Source of the DNA: Turbatrix aceti
Taxonomy: Eukaryota > Nematoda > Chromadorea > Rhabditida > Panagrolaimidae
Length of the DNA stretch: 64,000 nt
Reading direction: 5' to 3'
NCBI GenBank assembly: GCA_963969345.1
Contig: OZ017770.1
Coordinates: 1,311,246 to 1,375,245 of the forward strand
The translations under genes were made by a program, and so were the position numbers. This document shows positions 37,819 to 49,576 of this stretch, in pieces. The notes under the pieces were generated by a model, which was given only the letters and a program-made list of their open reading frames with translations, searched no databases and had not been told where the DNA came from. Numbering within the stretch: position 1 is the stretch's first letter; the number at the start of each line of letters is the position of its first letter.

Positions 37819-38479
37819 TTAAAGATATGAGTAGAAATAGCGACGTGCTCCGTAAACCCCAGCGGGCTCGTAGAGGCTCAGCCAATTGGATTGGCGACGG
37901 ATAAGTGACGTTGGCTCGATCCATTTTTTGTCAAGCGTATCAAAGCTAATGATGCCGTCTTTGTAGAGCTTAATGGCTTTTTTTACGTTATACTGATCAA
38001 GCAGAAAGGGTTGCCACGAGCTGTTGAGCGGATCGCTGAAGCGATAACGACGGTGCCGGGAGTAAAACTGAGGATTCAAGTAGTCGCTGTAGTATTTGTA
38101 ACGTGACAGAAATGAGGGATATTCAAATCCCAGACTGTTTGGGATAGGATCCGTGCGTGTGTATCGTCGAGACGTGTATTTGTATTCCGGAAAGTAGATA
38201 GGCGAACCATAGGTGTACCGGTCGTGATCATAGGAGTCCAGGAGGTCCCAGTCCCTTCGATATTTGTAGTACGTTGACGGACGTGATCCGCTATCAACGT
38301 AAAGATTGTTGAGGTTGGGAACTGACGTAACTCTAAAAAATAGAAAAGATGACAGTTTTTCGAAACCGAAAAACTTACCGCGAAAGAGTTCCAACTTTAT
38401 GATCGCGCTCAATTTGGCGTTGATGCGGTACAGCAACAACCGACTTGGCACGGACAACAGGATATCCACCGTGAGGCAT
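37819..38479 (-). CDS. Tyrosine/arginine-rich protein A
   Basis: Two exons (38479-38379 and 38332-37819) give 204 residues. It begins MPHGGYPVVRAKSV, followed by a short basic N-terminal stretch, then a Tyr/Arg/Asp-rich body (TYYKYRRDWD, SRYKYYSDYLNPQFYSRHRR) and a C-terminal block with YKDGIISFDTLDKKWIEP. No signal peptide or membrane span, so probably cytosolic or cytoskeletal. It is a tandem paralogue of the next gene: both start with xxYPxxRA[KR]S, both have a SVPxL motif after intron 1, and both end with a Y-x2-G-[VI]-I-S block. I do not recognise the family. Tyr/Arg-rich proteins of this kind could be structural; that is inference from composition only. Confidence 0.78.
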
Positions 38480-39057
38480 TTTGGCGGTTTTGATTACTAA
38501 AATATAAGCATAATTTTTCTGTCAGTACCGCGATTAGCGAATCATTGAAAAATTAAACGGCAGTCATCGGGCTCAAAAATGCCGACAGCAAGCATGATCG
38601 CCTCTCGAAGATCAATGTTTGGTCTCCAGTAAAGAAGTAAGTAGTCAGCAGAGCTGATGATAGCCTGCAGAGTGGTAGGTGAAAGTCCGACAACATAGCG
38701 GGGGATAAACAGCCGCTATTGCTAAACAATCCTCCTTCTCAAAAAAACTGCCCACGCAAACACTTTTGCATCTTTTGCTTTCAACAGATTTTTTTATACG
38801 TGTGCCTAAACCCTCTTTACTTCAACATTCGATCAAGCTTTTTTATTGAAAAAATCGACATGGCAGTTTATAAATTGTTAGAATTACACCAAAGAAAAAC
38901 GAAAAAGCATCGTAGAGAAATTCTTTGAAGCACTTTGGCACATATTCTTCCAGAAAAAATTAGACGTAACCTGAAAAAATGTTTGAGATTAACAAAAAAC
39001 TTTTAACAATTTAAAAAAAAAATATCACTTGAGCCTGCTGCAAGGTGCTGCAAGTTT
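38480..39057. other. Spacer between tyrosine-rich paralogues
   Basis: Promoter of gene A and 3' flank of gene B. No coding exon is convincing; the frame at 38719-38928 is Phe/Lys-rich spacer. Confidence 0.4.
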
Positions 39058-39872
39058 TCACGATACCCAACTTGTTACATAAGAACGGGGCTTTTGGTCC
39101 GTAGGTGCATAATCCTTGTCCCATAAATACAACTTTTTGTAATCCTTAACGTAATGATCCCAACTAGGTGATACGTAGTTGTTATAAAAAGTCCCATAAG
39201 AAATAACCCCGGAGCGGTACGACTTGAGACCCTGCAGCAGGCTGTCTTCCATACTGTCAAGAAGATAGCTGCGGTACGGGTAGTAGCTACTGCGAAGATA
39301 GTAGTTGTACCAGGGGTCGTAGTGGCTGCGGTAGTTTGATCGATCGTAGTCATACCTAAAATGCGATTAAAAAATGTTTCACACATCAACAAAAAACGTG
39401 ATTAACAGACCAATAGCTCTTGTAGCGGTTGTAATAACGCGTCGGGTACCCCGACCAGTAATACGGATTGGCCACGTAATCGCTGTAGTAGTAGCGACGG
39501 GGAGCCAACGAACGCTGGTAGAGAGGCGAGAAGTAGTAGTAACGGTCATTCCTGGAATATTAACAGTTTATTACAGATCAAACATAAGAAATGTACCAGT
39601 AAGAGTCGGCGAGGGAATAGTCACGGTAGTAGCGGTACGGTGCGTTGTAGTAGTACCGTGGATAGTAGGTGTACCATGTCGGTCGATACTTGTCGCTATA
39701 CCGGATGCTCGTCGTCAGATCGGGGACCGAGTACGTGCGCGACAACTAAAACAAAACAATAATTTTTTGTACGTCAACAAATGTTGTTTACCAAAATAGT
39801 TGGGCTACGATCGACGGATGCCGAACGAATGATGGCGGCGGAACGGGCACGAGCGATAGGGTAGTCGGACAT
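39058..39872 (-). CDS. Tyrosine/arginine-rich protein B
   Basis: Four exons (39872-39792, 39745-39597, 39551-39411, 39355-39058) give 222 residues, of which about 50 are tyrosine (roughly 22%). It starts MSDYPIARARSAAIIRS, and the body is a chain of Tyr-Arg-Tyr and Tyr-Tyr motifs (YPRYYYNAPYRYYRDY, APRRYYYSDYVANPYY). The C-terminal block SYRSGVISYGTFYNNYVSP matches the end of paralogue A. It has two introns that gene A lacks. No signal peptide, cysteines or membrane span. Candidate roles are cytoskeletal or oxidatively cross-linked structural protein, but nothing in the sequence proves either. The spliced frame is clean with consistent phases, so the gene itself is well supported. Confidence 0.8.
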
Positions 39873-40287
39873 GGTTTCGATCTCCCAAGTCAAATTTGAT
39901 TTTCGTGATTCCAGTTTCTAAAGCTCTTGGTACTTTACCTTAAATAAAAAAACATAACGATAAAAAATACTTTCGCTAAACATGTGCACCCTACGCCCTT
40001 CTCATTGAGTCTGCGAAAAAATCAAACGTGAAAAACGGATTGCCGCAGCATAACAGCAACCTCCACAAAGCATTTGCTTTTATTCTCAGTAACGGCATTG
40101 AACAAACACCATCAAAAAAGAGTCGTAGATCGGAGCACCGCTAGCAGGGCGAATATACTTCGACAACAGCTGATTTCAGTAAACGTTACATACGTAATTT
40201 TTTTTTTGTTTTTGAGAAATGTTTATGTTGTCTTCTTGCTACACCTTTGTCATTTTATTTTTTAACAAAATATTCTTCATTATTAAT
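39873..40287. other. Intergenic
   Basis: Upstream region of tyrosine-rich gene B and 3' flank of the copine gene. Poly-T and AT-rich; no gene. Confidence 0.4.
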
Positions 40288-42523
40288 TTAAATTTGTAGC
40301 TTATCAAAGTTGAAATGCGTTTCAGACGGTGTTGATGGAAGTAGCCGACGTGGTGTCCTGGGAGTGTCCGCTAAAAAACCGCGTTAAAAAAAATTGAAAA
40401 CCACATAAGACAAGTGTCATACTTGCAATGCTGCTATGACGACTGGTGTCATCAACGAAAGGACTTTGGGGGGAGCGCGGATATATCCCTTTGGATTTCA
40501 TGTAACTTGTTAGTTGACAAGGGACCTCGTAGAGAACCTCTTTGGCAAGCTTGTTCTTTGCATCAAGCGTATCCTCTGGTGTCAGAATGCGATGTGGTGG
40601 TAGATATTTTCTCATGGGTACAAACTGAAAATTTGTAGAATGCGTTCCCGTTCCCTTTTTGTACAAAAAATGCAAACTCACTTGCACAATGTCTCTTTTT
40701 GCAAATTTTCCATTATGATTCAGCATTTGGTTATCGGAATCAAGAATCTTCATTTCATCAAACGAATCATAGCCAACGCCAACAATAATTATAGAAAGGG
40801 GAAGAGCGGAAGCCTGCACAAAAATAAGAGTCAATTAAACTTATTAACCCTTCAATAACCCTACCTTGATAATTTCAGCCTTCGTATCATCCATATCAGC
40901 GATAACGCCATCCGTAAGCATGAGCAAGACGCAGTACTTGCTGCCGTCGTCCGGTAACGAAGCAGCTCGTCTGGCGGCTAGACGAATAGTAGGCGCGAAA
41001 TCAGTCGGTCCACTTAATTCGACGCGAGATTGAGCTATGAGATATGCTTCTAGCAATCCCGTAACACCGTAGCAAGATGCATCATTTGTAACAAGATTCT
41101 GAAAAAAATAAGTGAATGCATTATTTATTTTTCTGTTTTTTTGTCGCTTTTTGTCAAGCGTGCAAGTCAACAAACCAGGGGGAAATTGTAATGCGTTTTT
41201 GAATCGGGTGGAATCTTTGCTCCAAAGCCGTATGCATGAAACCGCTTGCTTCGGTTGTAATACTGACAAACTTCGGAGACTGCCATTATTGCTATTTCGT
41301 ATTGATTTATGTTTTCCCCATCAATGTGGTGAAGAGAGGACTGATCGTGCATTGGAAGATTGGATTTTGTAAAGTCAACGGCAACCGTAAAATCGAGCTC
41401 AGTACCACCGGTTATGAAGTCCAAAAAAGTGAAATCAAACCACAAATATACTTTGTGAAAATGCAAGACACCGGAGTTCGTATATTTCTTATTCTTTTTT
41501 GCTTTCTTTTCGTTGACAAGCTGCAAATGCAATTATCGCCATGAAAAATTGAAAAAAAGACGCGTAAAGGCATAAAGCTTGGGAAAACAAGAACCAACCG
41601 GCATGTCAACATCAATTTTGTTCAGCAATCGGTTAACCGTTGTTCGGCACTGCCCGACGTAATCATGTTGACCATCTTGATCCCAGTCAAAGCACTCTAT
41701 GACAAACTCACGATCTTTGTCACCGTAGCATAATTGGTCGAGTAGAATTTCAAAAGGCTTCCATTTAGGATTTAAATTTTGTTCATGATATCGTGTTCGA
41801 AAAGCAAGTTGTGTGGTTCCGTCTTCGTTAATTCTGAGTATTTTGAGAAAAGGGTCACATTTTCCGAGAAAGTCTTTACGGTCCAAATTGGTTGCGCTCA
41901 CGATAAAGTAAACTGATTCCTGTCTGCCGTTGCCCAATTCTTCGGCAGAGACCGTTATTGTTCCGTATGGTTTACCTTCTTCTCTGAAGACATAAAAGTT
42001 ATTGATTCATAAGACTGATAACCTTTTGCCCTACATCAGTTCTTTGGTAAGTCGGTTGTACTTGGCACCAACTATTTCGTGTAGCAACATCGACGCACAC
42101 CCAAGGCGTTGTTTGTATGGCCCTTTCAGAAAGCTGAAAAAAATTTTACATACATGGTTAAGAAGACATCTTGAATGACAAAATGCTAACACTTCAAACT
42201 GAAGACGTTGTTGCTCTTCAAAACTATAGTACATGCATATTTTGGTAGCCCAATCCGGGTTAAGCGTATTTGTCATTGCCTCAGTTCTGCCAATTTCTTC
42301 CCACGTTCTGTTACGCGTCATACCTGCCTCGATGACACTAACAATGCAGTAGGGATCTTGGTCGCCATCGCAATGGATATCCCGAAGATCCCTAAACAAA
42401 CAATCATTAGTTTTGGCTGCGATATTAAAATAACAACCTGGCGTAAATAGTTAGGACGACACGGACTGAAGATTGATCGCGGACAGCGGGCTCTTCCGCA
42501 TTAAAGGAGCAGCCGCGAATCAT
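40288..42523 (-). CDS. Copine (two C2 domains plus vWA-like domain)
   Basis: Calcium-dependent phospholipid-binding protein of the cytosol that docks to membranes and scaffolds partners. Nine exons (42523-42438, 42391-42191, 42133-42035, 41983-41599, 41520-41176, 41098-40865, 40813-40682, 40624-40423, 40370-40288) give 588 residues, close to the family norm. C2A covers about 1-125 (TIYARDLRDIHCDGDQDPYC), C2B follows (SATNLDRKDFLGKCDPF, FDWDQDGQHDYVG). The copine/vWA domain starts near 288 (FLDFITGGTELDF) with the MIDAS-type AVDFTKSN at about 304-311, then GFGAKIPPDS, SGPTDFAPTIR and LMLTDGVIADMDDT. The C2 acidic calcium residues are visible. A short Thr/Pro-rich tail lies in exon 9. The ATG directly follows CTTATAG, another acceptor-like site. 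Paralogue not assigned. Confidence 0.95.
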
Positions 42524-43900
42524 GCTATAAGAAAACTTAAAAATAAATTTAAAAGAAATAACAGTCACTCGCGCTTTCGAAATATTTTAAATCACGCAAA
42601 AACGAAATCATTCTTTTTTCTTCCCATAGCTTCTGGTTACATTCCCTGCGTGGTGCACCGACACAAAAGCAACCCGAGATGTTGTGCCCAACAAAAGCAG
42701 CAAACAAGCGCCGAAAGTAGAACGCGCAAGAGTAATCAGTTAGCTGTGAAGCAAAAGCGGAAATATACAAAGTATTAAACAAAAGAAAATGACAAAAATA
42801 ATTTGTCTTATGCCTTTACAATGACTTTGAACTGCAGGCAAATCCGACTTGTCTGCGATTCCTCGAAACAAAGTGTAATAACACCGACAAATAAAACATT
42901 TTTTAAGTGTTTTTTTCAAAAAAAAATGGATAATGAGGATGTTTGAAAAAACATACGGTCGACAACATGACAACACACCATTTGTTATAGTCTCGTCGCA
43001 CAGCGACCAAAATTATTCTGCGGAACAAATATTATGTGGTAGTTCCAAAAATGGCATTTCTGGCACATGACAAAACAAAAGCCAAGTGTATCAGGTTGTG
43101 ATGCTGCCTGGCAGCCAAAAATGTTAATCTGGAAGCCAAACAAAAGAGTTGAATTCAGAAGTTGTTAAAAAAAATTGTTTTTTTTTTCGTTCCAGACTGT
43201 GAGTATCTATTTTTAGTCACTGACTTGCAGGATCAAAGATTTATGCATAAGACGCGCAGTACTTTTGAGGGGTTTTAACAACGTAGAGGGAAAGCATCCC
43301 TTCTCGGTCTCGTGGATGGCAATCAATGGGCGGGGTGGGGGAGGGGAGAGGGGGGTGCGCTCGCACTCTGCGCCCTGCATGGAAGGCGTTATTTCTAAGG
43401 ACTAACGGAACTGCTCAAAGCTTCGAATATATATGGCAGTAAAACTTTCGCTTCAGTTGACTGTCAAATGCCACATAATGACGAGCAATTATGGCAAAAT
43501 TGCAAATCGCAAAAAACCCCCCAAAAAACATTTAGACTAAACGGTTGGAAGAGCGTTTCCGGGATTGCAATCAAATAGCGATGTCATATTTCGAATTTAA
43601 AGAAAACAAAGCTAATAATGAATGCCCCGCGACAAAAAAAAGACTTCGTCTGAGATTCCCACATGTCGCCTGTTGTTTTAAGTAATAGAACACCTATGCA
43701 TTTTTTAAGTCTAGCTAGTCAGTTGTGCTTAAGGCGAATTGTGACACATCGTGAATAAAAAAAATTTTAATTGTCCCATTGTCGCAAACGCTTATCAGAC
43801 ACGCCACAATATTTTTTTGGGTGATACTCCAAATAGTTGCACACTCCACAAAACATATATATCAACACACCGATTATTTGCAAGAAAAGACATTGCTGTC
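42524..43900. other. Divergent intergenic
   Basis: Between the copine start and the unassigned secreted gene start. A G-rich run lies near 43327-43356 (GGGGCGGGG-like); homopolymers elsewhere. No gene supported. The frame upstream of 43901 continues open for 50 codons but lacks a signal peptide, so I did not extend the next gene. Confidence 0.4.
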
Positions 43901-45187
43901 ATGAAAAATTTTGTAGTTGGTTGTATTTTTATTTTTCTCTGTACGCCTTCCGTGGGCCAGTGGGCGACTATCCAAGAAATGAATGCGGATTTTGAACATT
44001 ATTTTGCAACAGAAGATTCCGTCACGCTAAGTGAATGGACTCACGCGTTGCCTACAGATTTAGAAAAAAGCCAAATGCGGCAACTTATTGGTCACCTTAT
44101 GGAATTTTCAACGTTTCAAGATCTTAACACGACAGCGATGATGTCTGCATTCCCCGAATTGAGTGATTACATCACTCTTACGATACTTAAAGTCGTGATT
44201 TAATATGCCATCGTTGGCGTGAGTGAAAAATAAACACTTTACAGAAAAAGTACGCCGTGCTACACGAAATTTTGCGTGGTGTCGAAAATGCAACGAAAGG
44301 GCCTAAATATAAACGATTTTGGGGATACATAGTCGTCACCGCGAAAAACTTTGCTACGCAGCCCCATTTTCACCACTCATCACCTCATTTTCAATCAGAC
44401 GGCAACGTCGGTAACGAGAGTGCAGCTATATTTGAGGCTACTCATGGCAGGACACTAACAGTTGCGGGTGCAAGTCGTTATGCTGTTAGAGAGCACGTCT
44501 TAATACTAATTTAATATATTTAAACATTGGCTTTTACAGACGAGTCCAGAATCCGTGTGAAGCAGGCTTTGCCCTCGCTGATGCGGCGCACAACAACGAG
44601 ACAATGTTCTACATAATGAATGAGGGTGTATTGAAAACGAGTAATGCCCCAAATTCCGACACAAGGGGTTATCGGACCGAAAATTATTTTATCCAGTGGC
44701 ACGGCATGGCTGAAACAAGGTAATCAGGGAATAAGTAGGCATATATCCACGACGGTTCGTTGTGTCGGAACGAACAAGTCGTGGCTTCGTCCTCACTCCA
44801 CGCCTTATTCCTATTTTGTCCAGACAAATAAATTCTTTTTTATAGCCATCATCTTTCAGCTGCCCAAAGTCACCCGTGCTTATGAGTGCCGGAGTAAAAC
44901 ACAACGATGACTTTTACGCAAATCATTCGACCATTCTGAGCCGGCTAGCTAACGCATATGGACCAAGAGCACACAATCCGGCACAAGATCCAGATTGCAA
45001 CCTCAGCGCGACAACTAATGTCTTTGGGCGTTTGATAAATGGCGTTAATTCCAGCGACGTGTGCTACATCAACGCAAGTCACGATACAATTCATGGAAAA
45101 TTCATACACATAGAACAGAAGGAATACGATCGAGAAAACTGGAAGGGGTGGATTCATGCCATTAACAGCGTTTATAGCCAGTTATAA
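43901..45187 (+). CDS. Unassigned secreted glycoprotein
   Basis: Four exons (43901-44191, 44245-44484, 44550-44719, 44860-45187) give 342 residues. The start at 43901 was chosen because it begins a good signal peptide (MKNFVVGCIFIFLCTPSVGQ); the frame is also open upstream to 43751. The mature part has many N-x-S/T sites (for example NTTAM, NESA, NHST, NLSA, NASH) and few cysteines (NPCEAGF, SCPKS, PDCNLS, DVCYIN). Acceptors for exons 3 and 4 are not the first AG; they were picked to keep the frame. Exon 2 ends with AAIFEATHGRT...AGASRYANP, which locally resembles the C-terminal region of isocitrate dehydrogenases, but the rest does not. No family recognised; exon boundaries 2/3 are the weakest part. 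Confidence 0.55.
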
Positions 45188-45534
45188 GGCGAACGCAATT
45201 AACGGATAAAAAATTAAAAAGTAATATATCTCATTATCATGTAACCATAATAAATAATTAATAAATTAAGTTATTCACTTTTTTAAGAGTTATCAGAAGA
45301 AATGAAACATTATAACAATTTTTTGGGGCATAAGAAAACCTTAACGATTTCCAGTTATTCGACAACAACCACAACGGGAATAACACCATTATTTTGTGTA
45401 CCGCTATAAAGAACATCGGTCGACAACATCTACTGGTAAGCTCGACTGACACTCGCTATAATAAGTTTATTTCATCAAAACGATGGCCATAATAGAGTCA
45501 AAAAATGCGAGAATGGATTGAAAGAGAAAAAGGG
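45188..45534. other. Convergent 3' intergenic
   Basis: Between stops of convergent genes. AATAAATAATTAATAAA-type signals near 45248-45266. No gene. Confidence 0.45.
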
Positions 45535-47145
45535 TTATCGCCGGCCTAAGAAATCGAGATCGAATGTGAGAATTGGACGTTTAGGAGAATTTACAACCAT
45601 GTCTAAAAAAATGGAACGTAGTGCTTTAATTAGTTGTAAAAAACAAAGACTACCTTCTAGAATAGAAGTCCACGGTAGCATGACGTAAGTAAGGTAGGCA
45701 TTAAGAGGAGATTCTTCTTTCTTTTCACGTAGCCAGTGAAGTGCCTGTCCCAAGCCACGAACCGACCAGCTTGAGCCATTGCGACTCGTTACATCACCGT
45801 TTGTGCTTTGTACCTCTATCTCGGTATCTATGCCATCGGAATCGCTCTGCCAGCGACGACTACGCGGACCGGGTATTGCCATCGGGGTATTGACGGAGGA
45901 TGAGACCATGCTTGGACCGGGTGTCATTGCGTTGCGTTTGTTATTATTGCCAAAGAAAAAACGATTAACCAGATTTGTATCAGACATGCGCCGCTGATTT
46001 GACAAAAAATCGTTCTATAAAAAACGCCAATTGTATCAAACAAACCCAAGGTCAAGAACACACATCTTCGTGGTGAAAGCGAAAGTCAAAACCACTTTCA
46101 GACAGTGGAGTCTCAAAGCCACAGCTGGCAACTTGGGCGACAGCCATCTCGGCACAACCCTTGCCTCGTGGTCCCCGCATTCTGACAAATTCACGGCGTC
46201 TTGAATCCGAGCTCATGAGTTTTTGAGCCCAATTCCATGTACCACTATTCTAAAATTTTGAATGTGTTATAAAATTCTTGCCAAAAAAATTGTGCGAACC
46301 CGTGAATCGTACAACTGCTTCAGTACATCGTATTTGATTGACCCAAGGAATATGACCGATTCACGATGTCTATACCGGTCACGGGCAACCAATTCGACGC
46401 AAACACATTCGCCCTCTGTCACAATAACGTCGTTAAAGACCTGTTCAAAATCGTCTATGGCAAAATATATTCTAGGATACGTCATTTCCTCGCATTCGCC
46501 TTTGGCATCCATTCTTCTTCTGCTCGGTGACGGGTAAACGCGTTGACAATTTTTTCGAATAATTTGAAGATTAGACGAGCTTTTCAGACACACAGCGCAG
46601 GTGACGTAGTAGTCAAGTTGCTGTAGGATGACGTTGAGGCAAATAGTCTCTTCCCAATTTATCGACCTGTCGCCTGGTATGGGTTTGTTTCGACTTTGCC
46701 GACGATAGACTTGCAAATGACTCGTCTGACATGAATATTGATTAATATAAAAAAATGATGCGCAATTTTGTCATACTTACTCCTGCTGATCCGACGTAAA
46801 AGGAGGAAGTTGCCTTCACGCTTGGCACGTACCAGAGCATGTCATCATGATGAGCCGTGCAATCTTTTATTGAACAGTGAACATGATCGAGGATATATTC
46901 CACGAACATCACTGAGCACGTTTTTTCTCGTTCATGACGATCTCCTTCCGACACTTCAAAACAATTTTTTATTAAAAAAAAGTGCTAAAAAACAACTCAC
47001 AAAGCTCATTTCGGGTGGTCACTAGCCACGCTATGCGATCCAGTAATTTCTGAACACAATCGCATTTTATAATGAGGTGACGAAGAAAGGCTGGTGGTTC
47101 GAGCGTGGGCAACGAATCGTCGTCAATGAAGGACGACGAGTTCAT
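45535..47145 (-). CDS. KIAA0930 (C22orf9) homologue
   Basis: Conserved animal protein of unknown biochemical role. Six exons (47145-47001, 46953-46781, 46725-46300, 46249-46064, 46014-45654, 45602-45535) give 452 residues. Conserved segments, recognised from the vertebrate protein, are DDMLWYVPS, LQVYRRQSR, INWEETICLNVILQQLDYYV, TCAVC, YPSPSRRRMDAKGECEEMTY, FAIDDFEQVF, ECVCVELVA, LGSIKYDVLKQLYDSRV, FVRMRGPRGKGCAEMAVAQV, and near the C-terminus AYLTYVMLPW...RPIL. No signal peptide or TM. The middle is Ser/Asn-rich with RRMSDTNLV, a basic motif of the 14-3-3 kind (inference). The homologue assignment rests on many co-linear motifs, so it is strong; function is not known. Confidence 0.88.
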
Positions 47146-48009
47146 GACCACTATGCATGCGAACAATAATAACTAGATGATATGATACAACTGCACGATG
47201 ATAAACAAAAACTACAGACAATAGGTGGTTGTGCGGGGAAAACAAGCTAGCATAAAAAAAAGCTTTAGCTAACGGAATTTACCAAACATGGAAAATTATA
47301 ACGGGACTTCTTTCGCTGTAAGATTGTGCTGCGGGCTAAATAGCAGGATATAAGCAAGCTTGAAGACAAAAAAAGCCACGCGCGAATTTCACTCGTTAGT
47401 TGAAAACTGAAAAGTGCTGCTTTGTCTTTTCTGGGACGACGTCGATATAAATGCAATATAATCTCCTTTTTTTCCACAACATCAGAAGACTGGAAGTCAA
47501 CGTCTTGCATCTTCTGCGATGAATATTCATTCAATCATGTTCATACGAACAAAGCGCTGACTCATCGAAGACTGTGTTGTTTTTTCACCTTCTCTCTCAC
47601 TCACAGAGCTATCGACATTTTTTTGACAGTGCATATAAATCAGCTTGCACGTTTCTCTTCTCTTTTGTCAAATACGAAATGACTGGTATTACCAACACTT
47701 TTGCCCGCTGCTGGTTAAACTATTGTTTGTTAAATATTTCATTAACAGAGAGTAACTTTGAAGCGGTTTTAAGTATATTTTTGTATGTTTGGTGGTTTTA
47801 ACCGCAGGATGAAGACTCATATGTTTGTGACTGTCTTTTTCCTCTTCGATAGTGGTTATCTTTGTTTTGTATGCGACGAACACGTCATAAGTGGTTATCA
47901 TCATGTCTTTTGTATGTTGTATCTCGGACTGCCTTTGTGTGCAATTTTATTGAGTCACTGAATTTGTTCTGTTTTCGTTTGATACTGACGCTGGTTTTAT
48001 TATAGGACG
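47146..48009. other. Divergent intergenic
   Basis: Upstream regions of the KIAA0930 homologue and RhoGDI. TTATTATAG ends at 48005, four bases before the RhoGDI ATG, an acceptor-like site. No gene; open frames at 47422-47801 are spacer-like. Confidence 0.45.
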
Positions 48010-48794
48010 ATGTCGGCAGAACCGGACAACGTTAGTGTCGACTCAAATTCTGAAGACAAGGGTTTTGTTCGACCTCCCGAGAAGAGCATTCAGGATATCA
48101 TTAAGGCTGATTCGCAGGATCCAAGCTTGATCAAGTTTGTCACGCTGGCGTCTGTTTTATTTTGTTAAAAAGTCCGCGTTACAGATACAAGCAAGAACTT
48201 TTGGGCACTGCCGCCTCGGGTAATGCACCGATCGTCCTCCGTCCCAATGACCCCAATCGCGTCATTGTTACCAAGCTCAGCCTTGTCTCTGGCAACGAGG
48301 TGAAACGCTCCATCGAAATGCCTGGTACGTGTTTTTCTTTTGTGAATCATCGTTGACGAACGTGTTCGTTGAAAATTATACGCATTGACCTTTTCTTTTG
48401 TTCGCAGCTAGAATATTCTAATTTTAGCAGCCGACAACTTTGTGCTAACCATCAAGGAAGGATGCTCATATCACATTCGCATTGAGTACTGCGTCCAACG
48501 TGAGATCGTCAGTGGTCTGCGCTACTCACACCGCATCAGCCGACTTGGAATCAATGGTTAGATTTTTATATATCCACTCGTGTTGTTTACTGTTTTTTAG
48601 TGGGTCGTGAAACTTACATGTTTGGATCCTTTGCCCCCCGTACCGATCCTTACGAATACACATCGCCGGCTGAGGAAGCTCCATCCGGCATGCTTCATCG
48701 TGGCAAGTACTCAATCAGTTCCAAGGTCTACGACGACGATAACCACATCTATCTCAAGTGGAACTGGACTCTCGAAGTTGTCAAGGATTGGTAA
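48010..48794 (+). CDS. rhi-1: Rho GDP-dissociation inhibitor
   Basis: Cytosolic chaperone that extracts prenylated Rho/Rac/Cdc42 from membranes and blocks GDP release. Four exons (48010-48134, 48185-48324, 48431-48556, 48601-48794) give 194 residues, as usual for RhoGDI. The acidic N-terminal arm (VDSNSEDKGF, KSIQDIIKADSQDPSL) is followed by the immunoglobulin-like domain: YKQELLG, VTKLSLVS, LTIKEGCSYHIRI, REIVSGLRYSHR, MFGSFAPRTDPYEY, PAEEAPSGMLHRGKYS, and the C-terminal WNWTLEVVKDW. Exon 3 has a TAGCAG tandem acceptor, so transcripts may include or omit one Ala codon. Assignment is certain. Confidence 0.96.
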
Positions 48795-49576
48795 CTTGGC
48801 TCTGCAGTATTATGGTCAAATTTTTCATTTTAACAAACGTGCGAGTCAATAAATAAATCTGTTTTTTAGTATCCATTTTGTTCTACACTGCACAAAATTA
48901 TCCGTGAAAATATGAATAATCAACTGCTTTTAGTAATGGTTTTTCCTCTTTTGGCATTAATATTAATAGAATACAAGCTCATAAAAATCAAAATGCCTCA
49001 TCATAAAAAAAACATTGGACAGTGCTCATAATCCACAAATTGTAACGGTTAACTGTTACAAAACAGGCCAATAATTTTTGTCAAGAATCAAAAAGCTATT
49101 TCACATTTTTTCTAAGCTTTAATTTACACAGCCGGTGTTAAGCAAAAGTCAGTGGTCCAGGTGAAAGAAAATTATCTTTCACCCCCGTGGTGTCAACAAG
49201 TATGTCAAATAAAAATGTGGTATTTCGACAAAAAAATAATGCCCCGAGAAAAATGTTATTGCAGGAATTCGACAGAGCACAGGTTTATCACAAGCAAAAA
49301 TATCAAAGTTGTTCAATGTTAAACTGCCGAGCTATAAAAACACAAAATAAACAGGAACGTGAGAAAACTCAAAAACAAATTTTTGCAAGACCAGGGAATA
49401 AACAAAAGACGCACGTTGAACAACCTTGTGTGCTGGAATAAAAAACAATCAACAGAAGCGATAATGAGAATACTTGTATAGCAATCCATGATGACTTAGC
49501 CATAAAAAGTTAGTTACAATCGGAAATAAATTAGCTGCTCATTATGAGGAAAAGAAGGCAATTTACAGATTTCTTT
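48795..49576. other. Convergent intergenic with a small basic ORF
   Basis: AATAAATAAATC after the RhoGDI stop is a likely poly(A) signal. A single frame from ATG 49202 to 49441 (79 codons, Lys/Gln-rich, starts MSNKNVVFRQKNNAPRKM) is the only possible coding element; it has no intron or family resemblance and may be chance. A near-palindrome GTAACGGTTAACTGTTAC lies at about 49042-49059. Confidence 0.35.

Noticed and set aside
41400..41455. Apparent intron in the copine gene starting GTATATTTG
   Set aside because: The frame reads straight through and encodes the conserved FLDFITGGTEL segment, so this is exon.
44380..44620. True isocitrate dehydrogenase gene
   Set aside because: Only a 35-residue patch fits. 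Nothing upstream resembles the substrate or NAD sites, and the protein has a signal peptide.
49202..49441. 79-codon Lys/Gln-rich frame
   Set aside because: Has an ATG and stop but no intron, signal or family match; left as a note in the intergenic entry rather than a gene.
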